From Scybalousia_A sp963540815 (GTDB taxonomy: Bacteria; Bacteroidota; Bacteroidia; Bacteroidales; P3): a stretch of DNA of 64,000 bases. The notes beneath the pieces were generated by a model, which was not told the origin of the DNA, did not search any database, and saw only the letters and a program-made list of their open reading frames with translations. Positions 43,124 through 52,344 of this stretch are shown here, piece by piece. Within the stretch, counting starts at the first letter, position 1, and every line of letters begins with the position of its first letter. The stretch is taken from positions 1-64,000 of the forward strand of contig CAUTQY010000004.1 in NCBI GenBank assembly GCA_963540815.1, given 5' to 3'. The translations under genes were made by a program, and so were the position numbers.

Positions 43124-44290
43124 TTAGTCTCTTTCGTAGTCAAGTTTTATGGCAACAGTCTTTATTCTTTTTATAACAAGGAAAGGAACAAGCCAAAATA
43201 CCATCAAAAAAGCAAAAGGTAGCAAATTTTCCGAAAAAGGCAATCCGTTTATTTGCACGTTGCAATAGAGTTGGTAGTATTGTCTGAGTGGATAAATAAA
43301 AGTGAAAGGTTGGACAGCAGGCAACATTGCTTCGTTCGGATAGGTAAAGCCGGTAAGAGTGAAAGACATAACACCATAAAAAGCCGATAAGCTCAAAGCC
43401 GTACGCATGGAGGGAAATATTCCCAAAATCAAAAGTCCCATAGCCTGATAGGAAATAACGGTAAACATTGCACCAAGGTACATTATTACAGAGTTGCCTT
43501 CGCTGGGAAATCCCATAAATTTTTCCATTACAATCTCGCTAAGTATTATCATAATCGTGTATAACAAAGTATAAGGCAATAATTTGGCACTCATAGCATT
43601 GAATATATTCCTGTTTGAAACTGCAAGCCATCTGCGTGACGAACCGTTTTTTAATTCTATACCTACAACATAAATGGCACAAATCATAGCCATAACGCAG
43701 ATGATACCCGGCATAATTATAGGGGTAAGATACAGGGCATAGTTCAGCAATGGGTTTGCAATAATGTGATTATCGTTGGAAATAGGGTTAACTTGCGCAG
43801 TAGCACGTATGGAGTTTTCTCCTTTCATTAGTCGCATTTTGAGGTCTATACCTAAGGCGATAGTTGTTAGAGTTGTGTTTAATTCTTTCATTATAAGAGA
43901 AGAACCCAAATAATGCGCATACTCGGTATAAAAATTAATGTATGGTGTCCTACCCTTATAAACATCTTTTGAAAAATTGCGAGGAATAACCACAAAAGCA
44001 TATATCTCTCCTTCCTGCATCTTGATTTTGGCACTTTCGTAAGAGGAGAGTTTATATTTTATTTTACACATCTGCCCCGCCGACATGCTTCGTGTTATTG
44101 TCCTGGACAGCGAAGAATTATCAAAATCAACAACAGCAATGGGCATTTGGTTTGGCACTCCTTGATTGAAAAAAGTTGCAAAGAATACTATTACCAAAGC
44201 GGGAATGACCACGGTCATCATAAGATAGATAGGACGAGAAATCATTCTGTTTAACTCTCTTTTGATGACTTGTAAAAATCCTGTTTTCAT
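43124..44290 (-). CDS. ABC-2 type transporter permease (first)
   Basis: The 388-residue protein has the same layout as its downstream neighbour: N-terminal membrane segment, QMPIAVVDFDNSSLSRTITRSM, FVVIPRNFSKDVYKGRT, then five membrane segments. The two probably form a heterodimeric permease. Together with the HlyD and TolC proteins upstream they would span both membranes and export small molecules. An ATPase is missing from the operon, so it must be encoded elsewhere or supplied by another system. Confidence 0.87.
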   Translation of the reverse strand: MKTGFLQVIKRELNRMISRPIYLMMTVVIPALVIVFFATFFNQGVPNQMPIAVVDFDNSSLSRTITRSMSAGQMCKIKYKLSSYESAKIKMQEGEIYAFVVIPRNFSKDVYKGRTPYINFYTEYAHYLGSSLIMKELNTTLTTIALGIDLKMRLMKGENSIRATAQVNPISNDNHIIANPLLNYALYLTPIIMPGIICVMAMICAIYVVGIELKNGSSRRWLAVSNRNIFNAMSAKLLPYTLLYTIMIILSEIVMEKFMGFPSEGNSVIMYLGAMFTVISYQAMGLLILGIFPSMRTALSLSAFYGVMSFTLTGFTYPNEAMLPAVQPFTFIYPLRQYYQLYCNVQINGLPFSENLLPFAFLMVFWLVPFLVIKRIKTVAIKLDYERD

Positions 44291-44339
44291 TTGATTTTGA
44301 AGTTGTTATTCGTAGTATTTTTGATAAAATACTACAAAA

Positions 44340-45386
44340 TTATTTCATCTTTGTCCAATTGACAATAATACTCATACCCGGACGCAAACCGTTTATTTTC
44401 TCTATCGGAACTGCTCTTACTTCAAATGTTTTGGTATCATATTCGTCGGTTATTTTTGTAGCCTTCCAAGTAGCGTAAGAAGCCATAGCCTTTATATAAT
44501 TAACTTTCAGTTTAATTTCTTTGTTATTCATGGCAGGTATTTTAGCCGTAAGAACCGTACCCATCTTTATCTTGCTTAACAAATCTTCTCTAATATTGAA
44601 AGTTACCCAAACATCATTTAAATCTACAATGCTCATAATAGGAGAGCCTGTACCTACGAGTTCTCCCACCTTAGGATAAATTTCAACCACTTCGCCCGTT
44701 ATTGGCGCCCACAAACGAGTTTCGTCCTTGTAGGAATTTACCTCCATCAAAGCTCCTTTTGCTCTGTTTACCTGGGCAGATGCGGCATTTTTGTCTTCTT
44801 GTTGAGCACCGTTTAAAGCCATATTATACTGACTTAGAGCGGCTTTTTCCTGAGCAAGAGCGGCTTTGTATTTTGCCTCTACCTCATCAAATTGCTGCGA
44901 GGCAATAACACCTTTTTCGTGCAAATTTTTTACTCTCCGATAACTCTTTTGAGTAACCTCAGCCATAGCCTTGGCTGCTTCGTATTGTTGTTTGGCTGCC
45001 TCTATGGTCTCCTTTCGTGTGCCTTTGTTAGCCTTGTCACTCAAAGCCTTAGCGGCATTTTCGGCTGCCATGGCTTGTACCGTTTTGGCGTCTATTTCCG
45101 GAGAATCTATAAAAACCAATAATTGTCCTTTTTCTACCTTATCCCCTTCTCTAACCTTTAATTCCAATACTCTACCGGGAACTTTTCCCGAAACTCTAAC
45201 CTCTGTTGCCTCTACCTCTCCTTGCAAAATCAACTCATCGGGTGCAAGTATAAAATACCCTATCACAGCCACAACGGCAACACAGGCAAGCAATATAATA
45301 AAAGACGTTACCAGGGTTTTGTTTTCCCTTGTTTTTATAATTCTGTTTCTTTTGATTTCTACATCATTATTATTTAAGTTTTCCAT
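44340..45386 (-). CDS. HlyD-family membrane fusion protein
   Basis: The 348-residue adaptor has one N-terminal membrane helix (about 27-48), a biotinyl-lipoyl-like start (RVSGKVPGRVLELKVREGDKVEKGQLL), a periplasmic helical hairpin (about 85-195), the second lipoyl half (LWAPITGEVVEIYPKVGELV) and beta-barrel domains. It links inner-membrane permeases to TolC. It lies 23 nt after the tolC-like gene and 49 nt before the first permease. Confidence 0.92.
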   Translation of the reverse strand: MENLNNNDVEIKRNRIIKTRENKTLVTSFIILLACVAVVAVIGYFILAPDELILQGEVEATEVRVSGKVPGRVLELKVREGDKVEKGQLLVFIDSPEIDAKTVQAMAAENAAKALSDKANKGTRKETIEAAKQQYEAAKAMAEVTQKSYRRVKNLHEKGVIASQQFDEVEAKYKAALAQEKAALSQYNMALNGAQQEDKNAASAQVNRAKGALMEVNSYKDETRLWAPITGEVVEIYPKVGELVGTGSPIMSIVDLNDVWVTFNIREDLLSKIKMGTVLTAKIPAMNNKEIKLKVNYIKAMASYATWKATKITDEYDTKTFEVRAVPIEKINGLRPGMSIIVNWTKMK

Positions 45387-45409
45387 ATCCGCTTATTCTA
45401 TTTTGTTTG

Positions 45410-46900
45410 TTATCTGTTAATTATAGGACTTTGTATTTTACCCAAACTTTGATTTAGATAAAGGTCTGTGAGCATCAAATTTATATCTGCGTCTATCAAT
45501 TCGCTTTTGGCAGAAACCCAAGAGGTTTGCGCAGCCATAAGGTCGGAAGTGGAAATAACGCCTTCTTCAAAACCTAACTGAGCCTGACGCAAATTTTCCT
45601 CAGCATGTTCCATATTGTTTTTTGCAATAAGATTTTGTTTAACGGCTTCGTTTCTTGAGTTTCGCTTCATATTGGCTTGCAGTTCCATTTTTTCCATGGC
45701 CTCTTCTTGTGTAAGTTGCGCAATTCTCAATTTGTGCTTTGCAGCGTTAAGAGTGTGTATTCTTTCGCCAAAATGAAAAATAGGTATGCTAACTCCTACC
45801 CCGACAACAAAACTTCCCTTAAAACTTTTGTCAAAACCGTTAAATAAACTTGGGTTTGAAACAATGTAATTTGCTTGCGCTACAATATTTGGCATAAAAC
45901 GCGAACGTGCAATATTCAACTCACTTTTGGCTATCTTTACACTTTGTTCCAAAATCATAGCCTCCGGTCTTTGTGCAATGTCTTGTTTTATGGAATCGTT
46001 GCGAACAATGTCAAAAAAAGAATTATTTTCATTATATGTTAGTGTGTAATCATAGTTGAAATCCAAACCGCAAATTTGATTCAAATACATTTTTGCAAGT
46101 CTTAACCCGTTTTCGGCCTTTGTCAGAGTCATATCGCTTTCGTTTAGCTTAACCCTAACCTTCAACAACTCCGCATTGGTAACCATACCCTCATTAAACA
46201 ACTGTTCCATATCGCTATATGTTTTTTGCAAAAGATTGTTGTATTCTTGGGCAAGTTCTTGTTTTTTTTGCAAGGAAACCACTCTCCAAAAGGCTTCGTC
46301 TACCTGTATCAAAACATTAATATTATCGTTATCATATTTTATTTTGGCGATATTTTCGGCATACCGGCTCATTTTGTAAAGTTCCAATATTTTGCCTCCC
46401 ATAAAAATAGGCTGAGTAAAACCTATACCGGCAACAAAAATATGTGTCATATCAAAAGTTAAGGCATCTTTGGGAAGATAGGCTACATGCTTGGGAACAA
46501 ATTCTTTGGGGTTTGTTGTAGGCTGCCCGGAGGAATTTATAGGAACGGTCACACCGCCGTAATCCATTGTTTTGATATCCTCTATTGTGTATGTAAATTT
46601 GCCGTCTGCTCCCAAACTTCCTACCGGCAAAGCAGCGTCCTCCGATAATACCGACATTTCATCTCCGCGTGTATTATACATATAAGTACCCGTTGCGTTG
46701 AAGTTTGGCAAAAATTGAGTAAACGCAGCCTTGCGCATACTGATTGCGGCGTTAAGTGTTTGCTCGGAAATAAGACTTGATTTGTTATGTCTCAAAGCCA
46801 TATTTCTGCAAGAATCCAATGTAAATTCTTGAGCCATAATATTAAAAGAGTTCAGCCCCAACAAAACAATCAACCGCAATGCCTTAAATATACTTTTCAT
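45410..46900 (-). CDS. TolC-family outer-membrane efflux protein
   Basis: The 496-residue product has a signal peptide (MKSIFKALRLIVLLGLNSFN...) and two copies of the OEP helical repeat; SLISEQTLNAA and DLMAAQTSWVSAKSELIDADINLMLTDLYLNQSLG are typical. ATG 46900 was chosen over a start at 46948 that adds a non-signal stretch. It is the outer-membrane duct of the export operon, whose first gene it is, and is transcribed divergently from miaA. Confidence 0.92.
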   Translation of the reverse strand: MKSIFKALRLIVLLGLNSFNIMAQEFTLDSCRNMALRHNKSSLISEQTLNAAISMRKAAFTQFLPNFNATGTYMYNTRGDEMSVLSEDAALPVGSLGADGKFTYTIEDIKTMDYGGVTVPINSSGQPTTNPKEFVPKHVAYLPKDALTFDMTHIFVAGIGFTQPIFMGGKILELYKMSRYAENIAKIKYDNDNINVLIQVDEAFWRVVSLQKKQELAQEYNNLLQKTYSDMEQLFNEGMVTNAELLKVRVKLNESDMTLTKAENGLRLAKMYLNQICGLDFNYDYTLTYNENNSFFDIVRNDSIKQDIAQRPEAMILEQSVKIAKSELNIARSRFMPNIVAQANYIVSNPSLFNGFDKSFKGSFVVGVGVSIPIFHFGERIHTLNAAKHKLRIAQLTQEEAMEKMELQANMKRNSRNEAVKQNLIAKNNMEHAEENLRQAQLGFEEGVISTSDLMAAQTSWVSAKSELIDADINLMLTDLYLNQSLGKIQSPIINR

Positions 46901-46993
46901 ACATATAATTTTTATAGTTGAAAAACATATCAAAAATTGTGCCAACATAACAATAACAATAAAACGTCATACGTTTCCGTTTTTCTCATAAGA

Positions 46994-47896
46994 ATGAAAA
47001 ATAAAACACTATACATAATAATAGGTCCTACGGCAAGCGGAAAAACTTCATTTGCAATAGAGATGGCAGAATATCTTAAAACGGAAATAATTTCTGCAGA
47101 TTCGAGGCAAATTTTCAGAGAAATGAATATAGGAGTTGCCCGTCCTACTCTATCCGAGTTGCAAAGAGTTAAGCATCATTTAATTGCAAGTTGGTCGGTA
47201 AGAGAAAAATATAGTGTTGCGCGTTATGAAACAGAGGCTTTGCAAATAATAAACTCTTTGTTTGAAAAACGCAAAACTCTTGTAACGGTTGGTGGTAGCG
47301 GTCTGTACATAGACGCAATAGTGAAAGGAATTGACAATATGCCCGACATATCCGACAAAACAAGAGAAAAAGTGTCTCAACTATTGAAAACAGAGGGCTT
47401 AATTGCCTTGCAAAGAGAGTTAAAAAAATGTGACCCGGATTATTACAAAGAAGTTGATATACAAAATCCTCGCCGTTTGCAGAGAGCCTTGGAGGTGTGT
47501 TGGGAAAGTTCTCAAACCTTTTCCTTTTTCAGAAAAAATAACAAGGTAGAAAGAGATTTTGACATAAAAATAATCGGACTTAGGCGCAATAAAGAAGATT
47601 TGCAGAATAGAATCAATAAGCGTGTTGATATTATGATTGAGGAGGGCCTGGTATCGGAAGTTAAAGTTTTACAAGAGTATAGGGATTTAATTGCTTTAAA
47701 CACTGTCGGATACAAAGAAATATTCAAATACTTGGATAATAGAATATCTTTTAACGAGGCAATAGAGCAAATAAAAATACATACGCGACAATATGCCAAA
47801 CGGCAAATGACTTGGTTTAATAAAATGTCTAATGTTTTTTGGTTGGATATTGACGGAAAACAGGAAGCAAAAATAGACTTTGATAATATTTTATAA
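46994..47896 (+). CDS. miaA: tRNA dimethylallyltransferase
   Basis: MiaA transfers a dimethylallyl group to adenosine 37 of tRNAs that read UNN codons. The 300-residue protein has the P-loop GPTASGKT (11-18), ISADSRQIFREMNIG, TVGGSGLYIDAI and ALNTVGYKE. The ATG at 46994 puts the P-loop at its usual place; the upstream start at 46937 was rejected. The OmpA-family gene follows 2 nt later. Confidence 0.96.
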   Translation: MKNKTLYIIIGPTASGKTSFAIEMAEYLKTEIISADSRQIFREMNIGVARPTLSELQRVKHHLIASWSVREKYSVARYETEALQIINSLFEKRKTLVTVGGSGLYIDAIVKGIDNMPDISDKTREKVSQLLKTEGLIALQRELKKCDPDYYKEVDIQNPRRLQRALEVCWESSQTFSFFRKNNKVERDFDIKIIGLRRNKEDLQNRINKRVDIMIEEGLVSEVKVLQEYRDLIALNTVGYKEIFKYLDNRISFNEAIEQIKIHTRQYAKRQMTWFNKMSNVFWLDIDGKQEAKIDFDNIL

Positions 47897-47898
47897 AG

Positions 47899-49065
47899 AT
47901 GAGAATTATAATAATATTTGCTTTAAGTGTTGTTTGTTTGTGTTCCATTGCACAAAATCCGTATTTTGATAATGATAGCAACCTTATTTACAACCCATCT
48001 TTTGAAGAGCATTCCTCTTGTCCCAAACGCATAGACCCTTATGGCTATATGGATGAGCCTAAGGCTTGGTGGCAACCCTCTTCCGGTTCATCGGATTATT
48101 ACAATAATTGCGGTGGTAAGCAATGCCACGTACCCAATAACAAACTTGGCATACAAATGCCGCGTACGGGGGGAAGTATGGTGGGAATTTATTGTTCCTT
48201 AACGGATTATAGGGAGTATATAGAAACGGAATTAAAAGAAAAGTTGCAAAAAGGAGAGCAATATCATTTGAGTTTTTGGGTAAGTCTCAGCGAATATTCT
48301 CCGCAAGCAGTAGCCACAATAGGAGGACTTTTTACCAAACAAATGCTTAGTGACACAACAAGAGGAATGCTTGTTAATAATTCTACAAAACATGAGACCA
48401 ATGGTATAAAACGTAACATCTCCACTTTTTATAAACCTCAAGTAGTTAACCCTTTTTTTCGTCCGCTAACCGATACGGTTAATTGGATACTTATAGAGGG
48501 AGATTTTATAGCCGAAGGCGGAGAAAAGTTTCTAACAATAGGTAATTTCTACCCCGCAGAACAAAGTAATGTGGTTTACCCTTTTGGTCTTAGAAACATA
48601 TTGCCCGGCGCTTATTATTATATAGACGATGTGGAATTGTATTGTGTAACTTGTGGCAAAGCAAAACAAAAAGGCGGAGTAAGTATTACCCAAACCCAAG
48701 ATACTCTCTCCTATTCTGTCGGTAGTGTAATTGTGCTGGAAAATATATTTTTTGAATTTGACAAAAGCATACTCCTACCACAAAGTTACGCAGAATTGCA
48801 TAATCTGATAAATCTATTGAATAAAAAACCGAATATGAAAATAGAATTATCCGGACATACGGATAATAAGGGTAAAGATAAATACAATATGGAACTTTCT
48901 TTGAATAGGGCAAAGGCTGTGTATGATTATTTGATACTTGCCGGTGTTGATAAAAAACGTTTAAAATATAAAGGATACGGAGCAAAACAACCAATAGCCG
49001 ACAACAAAACCGAAGAAGGAAGAGCCAAAAATCGTAGGGTGGAATTCAAAATAACGGACATGTAA
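47899..49065 (+). CDS. OmpA-family outer-membrane protein
   Basis: The 388-residue protein has a signal peptide (MRIIIIFALSVVCLCSIAQ), an N-terminal jelly-roll-like domain often seen in Bacteroidetes OmpA proteins (LIYNPSFEEHSSCPKRIDPYG, then WWQPSSGSSDYYNNC) and a C-terminal OmpA peptidoglycan-binding domain (VLENIFFEFDKSIL, ELSGHTDNKGKDKYNMELSLNRA, YGAKQPIADN). The conserved Asp and Arg of the binding site are present. It probably anchors the outer membrane to peptidoglycan. It may be translated from the miaA message. Confidence 0.88.
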   Translation: MRIIIIFALSVVCLCSIAQNPYFDNDSNLIYNPSFEEHSSCPKRIDPYGYMDEPKAWWQPSSGSSDYYNNCGGKQCHVPNNKLGIQMPRTGGSMVGIYCSLTDYREYIETELKEKLQKGEQYHLSFWVSLSEYSPQAVATIGGLFTKQMLSDTTRGMLVNNSTKHETNGIKRNISTFYKPQVVNPFFRPLTDTVNWILIEGDFIAEGGEKFLTIGNFYPAEQSNVVYPFGLRNILPGAYYYIDDVELYCVTCGKAKQKGGVSITQTQDTLSYSVGSVIVLENIFFEFDKSILLPQSYAELHNLINLLNKKPNMKIELSGHTDNKGKDKYNMELSLNRAKAVYDYLILAGVDKKRLKYKGYGAKQPIADNKTEEGRAKNRRVEFKITDM

Positions 49066-49092
49066 ATTATTAATAATATTTTCACAAATGAA

Positions 49093-49122
49093 AAAAGGAC
49101 GCAAACTCGTTTGTGTCCTTTT
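49093..49122. terminator. Bidirectional terminator hairpin
   Basis: A 14-bp stem (AAAAGGACGCAAAC with GTTTGTGTCCTTTT, one G-U pair) with a 2-nt loop lies between the convergent OmpA and T9SS cargo genes; A and T runs flank it on both strands. Confidence 0.8.
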
Positions 49123-49143
49123 GGTTTAAACATTAATTATCGT

Positions 49144-51129
49144 CTATTTTTCTATTATAAGTTTTTTAATCTCATTGTCTATTCTCACAAAGTAAACTCC
49201 GCTTTCAAAGTCTTTAAGATTTATTTCAACAAGATTTTCTTTAATACCGGTATTTTGGTAAACCGGAACTCCGTTTATGTTTGTAATAGTTACAACCTTT
49301 CTATTATCCGCATTATGCAGATTAACATACAACTTTTCTTTTGCAGGGTTAGGGTATATTTCAAAAACCAAATTGTTGGCAACTTCCGCTAAGGAAGAAT
49401 TTATGTTAAGATTTAGAGTTATCGTACTATCGCAACCGTTTATTGTTTGAAGCGTAAGAGTATAAGTACCTGCTTGATTTTCGTTAAATCCGTTTTCCGT
49501 ATATGTTTGTCCTTCGTTAATGGTAGTATCTATGGTTAGAGAATATGAAGGATTGACGGACAGATTAAGGGTAATCGTGCTATCACAACCGTTCCAAGTT
49601 TGCAAATGAGTGTAATATGTCCCGGCTTGAGCATACGAGGTATCATTAAAAGCAAAATTTTCTCCCTCACAGATACTTGCCTGAATAACGGTATCTCTAT
49701 CTACACAAGGAACAGACTCTACGTTAAGATTTAATGTTACCGTACTATCGCAACCGTTTATTGTTTGAAGAGTAAGAGTATAAATACCTGCCTGATTTTC
49801 GTTAAATCCGTTTTCCGTATATGTTTGTCCTTCGTTAATGGTAGTATCTATTGTTATGGAATAAGTAGGATTTACCGTAAGAATAAGTACTTGTATCTGC
49901 AAACTATCTCCTACCTGGCTTAGAGTATCAAAATAAACTCCCGCCTCCGTTCTATCTTCTCCAGCAAAAGAATAAGTATCTCCTCGGCAAATACTCTCCG
50001 TTACGGTATCATAAACGGCATTATTATTCAGAGCATAGTCCAAAATAAGATTGTCCACTCCCATAAAAACCTGACCGGTAGAGTAAGGGTTTCCCGCACG
50101 CAAAGATATATATCTGCCCGTACCCGTGTATTGAGAAAAATTGACCTCAACACTATCCCATGTATGTGTTGTCGCCGGAGCGATGGTATCTACGGCTATA
50201 AAAGTATTTATATCCTCGGCATTAGTCATAACCCCAACGACAAGTTTCCCCCCTTCGTAAAGGGAAGTTACATCCATATTCAATTTTAAAGCGTTGATAT
50301 TAATATTATCGGCAAGTTTTGGCAAAGATACCACCATGTTTTCCGTTCCTTCCACGCCCAAAAAGGCAAGCCAATTTGTTCCGTCCACATCACTATTGAC
50401 TAAGGTGCAAGGATAGTACATGCCTTGATAGAAATCGTAACCTATCCATTTCCAGCATTCTGCTATGGTAGCCCATTCCCAATTGTTGAAGTTTTCACTG
50501 AAAGGCAAAGAAGATAATTTTGTACAACCGTCATCCTCTTCTACCAATTCGGGACCCGTTACATCATCTATAAAAAAGTACGTGTATGCGTCAGGGTCGG
50601 CAAAGACCAAAGCAATGTAAATTTCCTGTCCTTGATATGCGGACAAATCTATTTCATACTCCTCAAAGCCACTGAGCATCTCCGCCGTTTCCATGGATAA
50701 TACGGACGTGGTGTTAAAATCTTCTTTGGCATTCCCGCCCGTAGAAACATAAACATTAAACGTACCCATGTTTGTCAAATGGTTATCCACATACATATTA
50801 AAAACAAAAGAACTTGTATCCGAGGTTACTCTAAGTTTTGGAGTTATCAACCATATTTTTGCATTTTCGTCCGCACATTCTTGGAAAAATATCCACGCAG
50901 AATTGTTTAAACTCAACGCTTTACCGGAATGATAACCCTCATCAAAATCATCTATCCAAATTTCTACCCCCAATTCATTCTCCGTCGCTTGTTGTCCGTC
51001 CAAAATAAAACTCCAATTGCTTGGCAAAGTATTGGAGGCATCAAAGTTTTCATTTAGGGTATTTTGCCCGTATCCGCCCACAAAAACAAAGGACAAAAAC
51101 AGGGTTAGTAAAATAAATTTTCTTTTCAT
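49144..51129 (-). CDS. T9SS-exported surface protein with repeat modules
   Basis: The 661-residue protein has a signal peptide (ending near GYGQ), two jelly-roll domains of choice-of-anchor J/MAM type (about 23-200 and 205-370), four modules of about 50 residues that end in GCDST-type strands, and a C-terminal T9SS type A sorting domain (about 585-661: FEIYPNPAKEKLYV, then FESGVYFVRID). It should be exported through the PorK-containing machine and linked to the surface. Two of the repeat modules are nearly identical at DNA level (see findings). Adhesion or binding is likely; the ligand is unknown. Confidence 0.85.
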   Translation of the reverse strand: MKRKFILLTLFLSFVFVGGYGQNTLNENFDASNTLPSNWSFILDGQQATENELGVEIWIDDFDEGYHSGKALSLNNSAWIFFQECADENAKIWLITPKLRVTSDTSSFVFNMYVDNHLTNMGTFNVYVSTGGNAKEDFNTTSVLSMETAEMLSGFEEYEIDLSAYQGQEIYIALVFADPDAYTYFFIDDVTGPELVEEDDGCTKLSSLPFSENFNNWEWATIAECWKWIGYDFYQGMYYPCTLVNSDVDGTNWLAFLGVEGTENMVVSLPKLADNININALKLNMDVTSLYEGGKLVVGVMTNAEDINTFIAVDTIAPATTHTWDSVEVNFSQYTGTGRYISLRAGNPYSTGQVFMGVDNLILDYALNNNAVYDTVTESICRGDTYSFAGEDRTEAGVYFDTLSQVGDSLQIQVLILTVNPTYSITIDTTINEGQTYTENGFNENQAGIYTLTLQTINGCDSTVTLNLNVESVPCVDRDTVIQASICEGENFAFNDTSYAQAGTYYTHLQTWNGCDSTITLNLSVNPSYSLTIDTTINEGQTYTENGFNENQAGTYTLTLQTINGCDSTITLNLNINSSLAEVANNLVFEIYPNPAKEKLYVNLHNADNRKVVTITNINGVPVYQNTGIKENLVEINLKDFESGVYFVRIDNEIKKLIIEK

Positions 51130-51176
51130 TATTTGCTATTTATTATTGGTTATTAACTACTAAAAATTTTGATTTG

Positions 51177-51184
51177 CAAAGGTA
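51177..51184 (-). promoter_or_regulatory. -7 box of the T9SS cargo gene
   Basis: Minus-strand TACCTTTG followed by CAAA, 47 nt before the ATG; a TTTG lies 26 nt upstream, longer than ideal. Confidence 0.45.
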
Positions 51185-51359
51185 GATACTTAGAAAAACA
51201 CACACAATACCAAAAAATGGGTATTTTGTTCCTTTATATTCATTTTTTGAGTATGGATGTCTTTTTCCTAAAAACAAATCAAAATCCGTCCCCCCCCTAC
51301 TTTATTTATTGTATATTCTCAACAAAACTTTTGCCAAACTCTACCTCATAACCCTCTTG

Positions 51360-52234
51360 CTACAAGATATAATTTTGTTTCTCTATTTCCCTCTTGCTTT
51401 CATTATAACCAATATCCAACAAGTTTTTACTTCTATCATTCCGCGCACCAAAATGATATTCGTCCAAAATAGTCAAATCCCAAAAAGTTTTGTATACCCA
51501 TTCATTTTTGGACTTAATACCTCCTGTAGCATCAATACCCAAATAATTCTGAAAAGAGCCGAAGCAAACAATGGGAAGTTTCTTGTCATATTCTTTGATA
51601 TTATCGTTATTGCTATGAGTATAAAATGCTACCCTTCAAAATCCTTACGACTTACCTAACAAGCCGTGCCGTTATCCATAAAACGCCGTTCGGAAAAAAT
51701 AATGGGTTTAGGTTTATTTTCCACCATTTGATAAGTCAAAGCGTCACCCCAAACTATATTCTTTTTCCAAAAGCTAGTGTGTTGATTCAAGAAAATCTTT
51801 ATGAATGGAGGAGTTGTTGTTTTCTATGTTTGAGATTTCTTTTTTGAATTCGGCAGTGTATATCCGTTCTACAAAATCGGACAACCTTTGCCGACATGCC
51901 TCAAGGTTATCTTTTAATATTTCAATACTATACAACGAGGCTACGGCTTGCATTGTATAGCGTAAGATAATGTATAGTTGTGTTTTGTTTGTTTTCTTAC
52001 AATCTCCACCTTTCTACGCAAAATTTCTATAAGGAAATCACCTGCTCCGCATGCCGGTTCCCCAAAAGTAGCCTTCATACGCTCCGTCTCATCTTCAACG
52101 AGATATAACATTGCATTAACCTCCTTTTGAGCAGTGAAAACTTCACCGTAATCTGACACTCTCTTTTTGGATTTTACATGTTTGTAAATCTCCTCCGTTT
52201 TTTCAATATTTTTCTTTACTCCTCTCCCAATCAT
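51360..52234 (-). pseudogene. Decayed DNA N6-methyltransferase / restriction-modification remnant
   Basis: Read on the minus strand in shifting frames, this region gives pieces of one family. 52234-51941 has VFTAQKEVNAML and the SAM motif EPACGAGDFLIEILRRK. After a frameshift near 51945, ASLYSIEILKDNLEACRQRL continues to a stop near 51777. After another shift comes IVWGDALTYQMVENKPKPII up to a stop near 51660. From about 51640 a helicase-like part follows (FGSFQNYLGIDATGG, DLTILDEYHFGAR) to a stop at 51360 and perhaps to 51306. Methyltransferase parts with IVWGDALT after the ACR-QRL segment are typical of restriction-modification enzymes. At least three disruptions make it non-functional. It separates the T9SS cargo gene from porK. 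Confidence 0.75.
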
Positions 52235-52283
52235 GAATGATTAGAAAATCGCTTTGCGAAGGTAAGCAATTTTGCTAAAAACA

Positions 52284-52316
52284 AGGGTAAGTCCCCCCGA
52301 TGGAAAAACTTACCCT
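52284..52316 (-). terminator. Terminator of the porPK operon
   Basis: A 9-bp stem AGGGTAAGT/ACTTACCCT with a 15-nt loop lies 28 nt after the porK stop; on the minus strand TGTTTTTAG follows. It suggests the transcript ends after porK. Confidence 0.6.
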
Positions 52317-52344
52317 CTATCTATTTCATTAAACAGAACTCTAA

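Noticed and set aside
51289..51295. A C7 tract as a phase-variation switch
   Set aside because: It lies in non-coding sequence between the T9SS gene promoter and the R-M remnant, with no intact frame to switch.
51626..51847. A 73-codon plus-strand frame downstream of the T9SS cargo gene
   Set aside because: The opposite strand carries recognisable methyltransferase fragments; the plus frame is a shadow.
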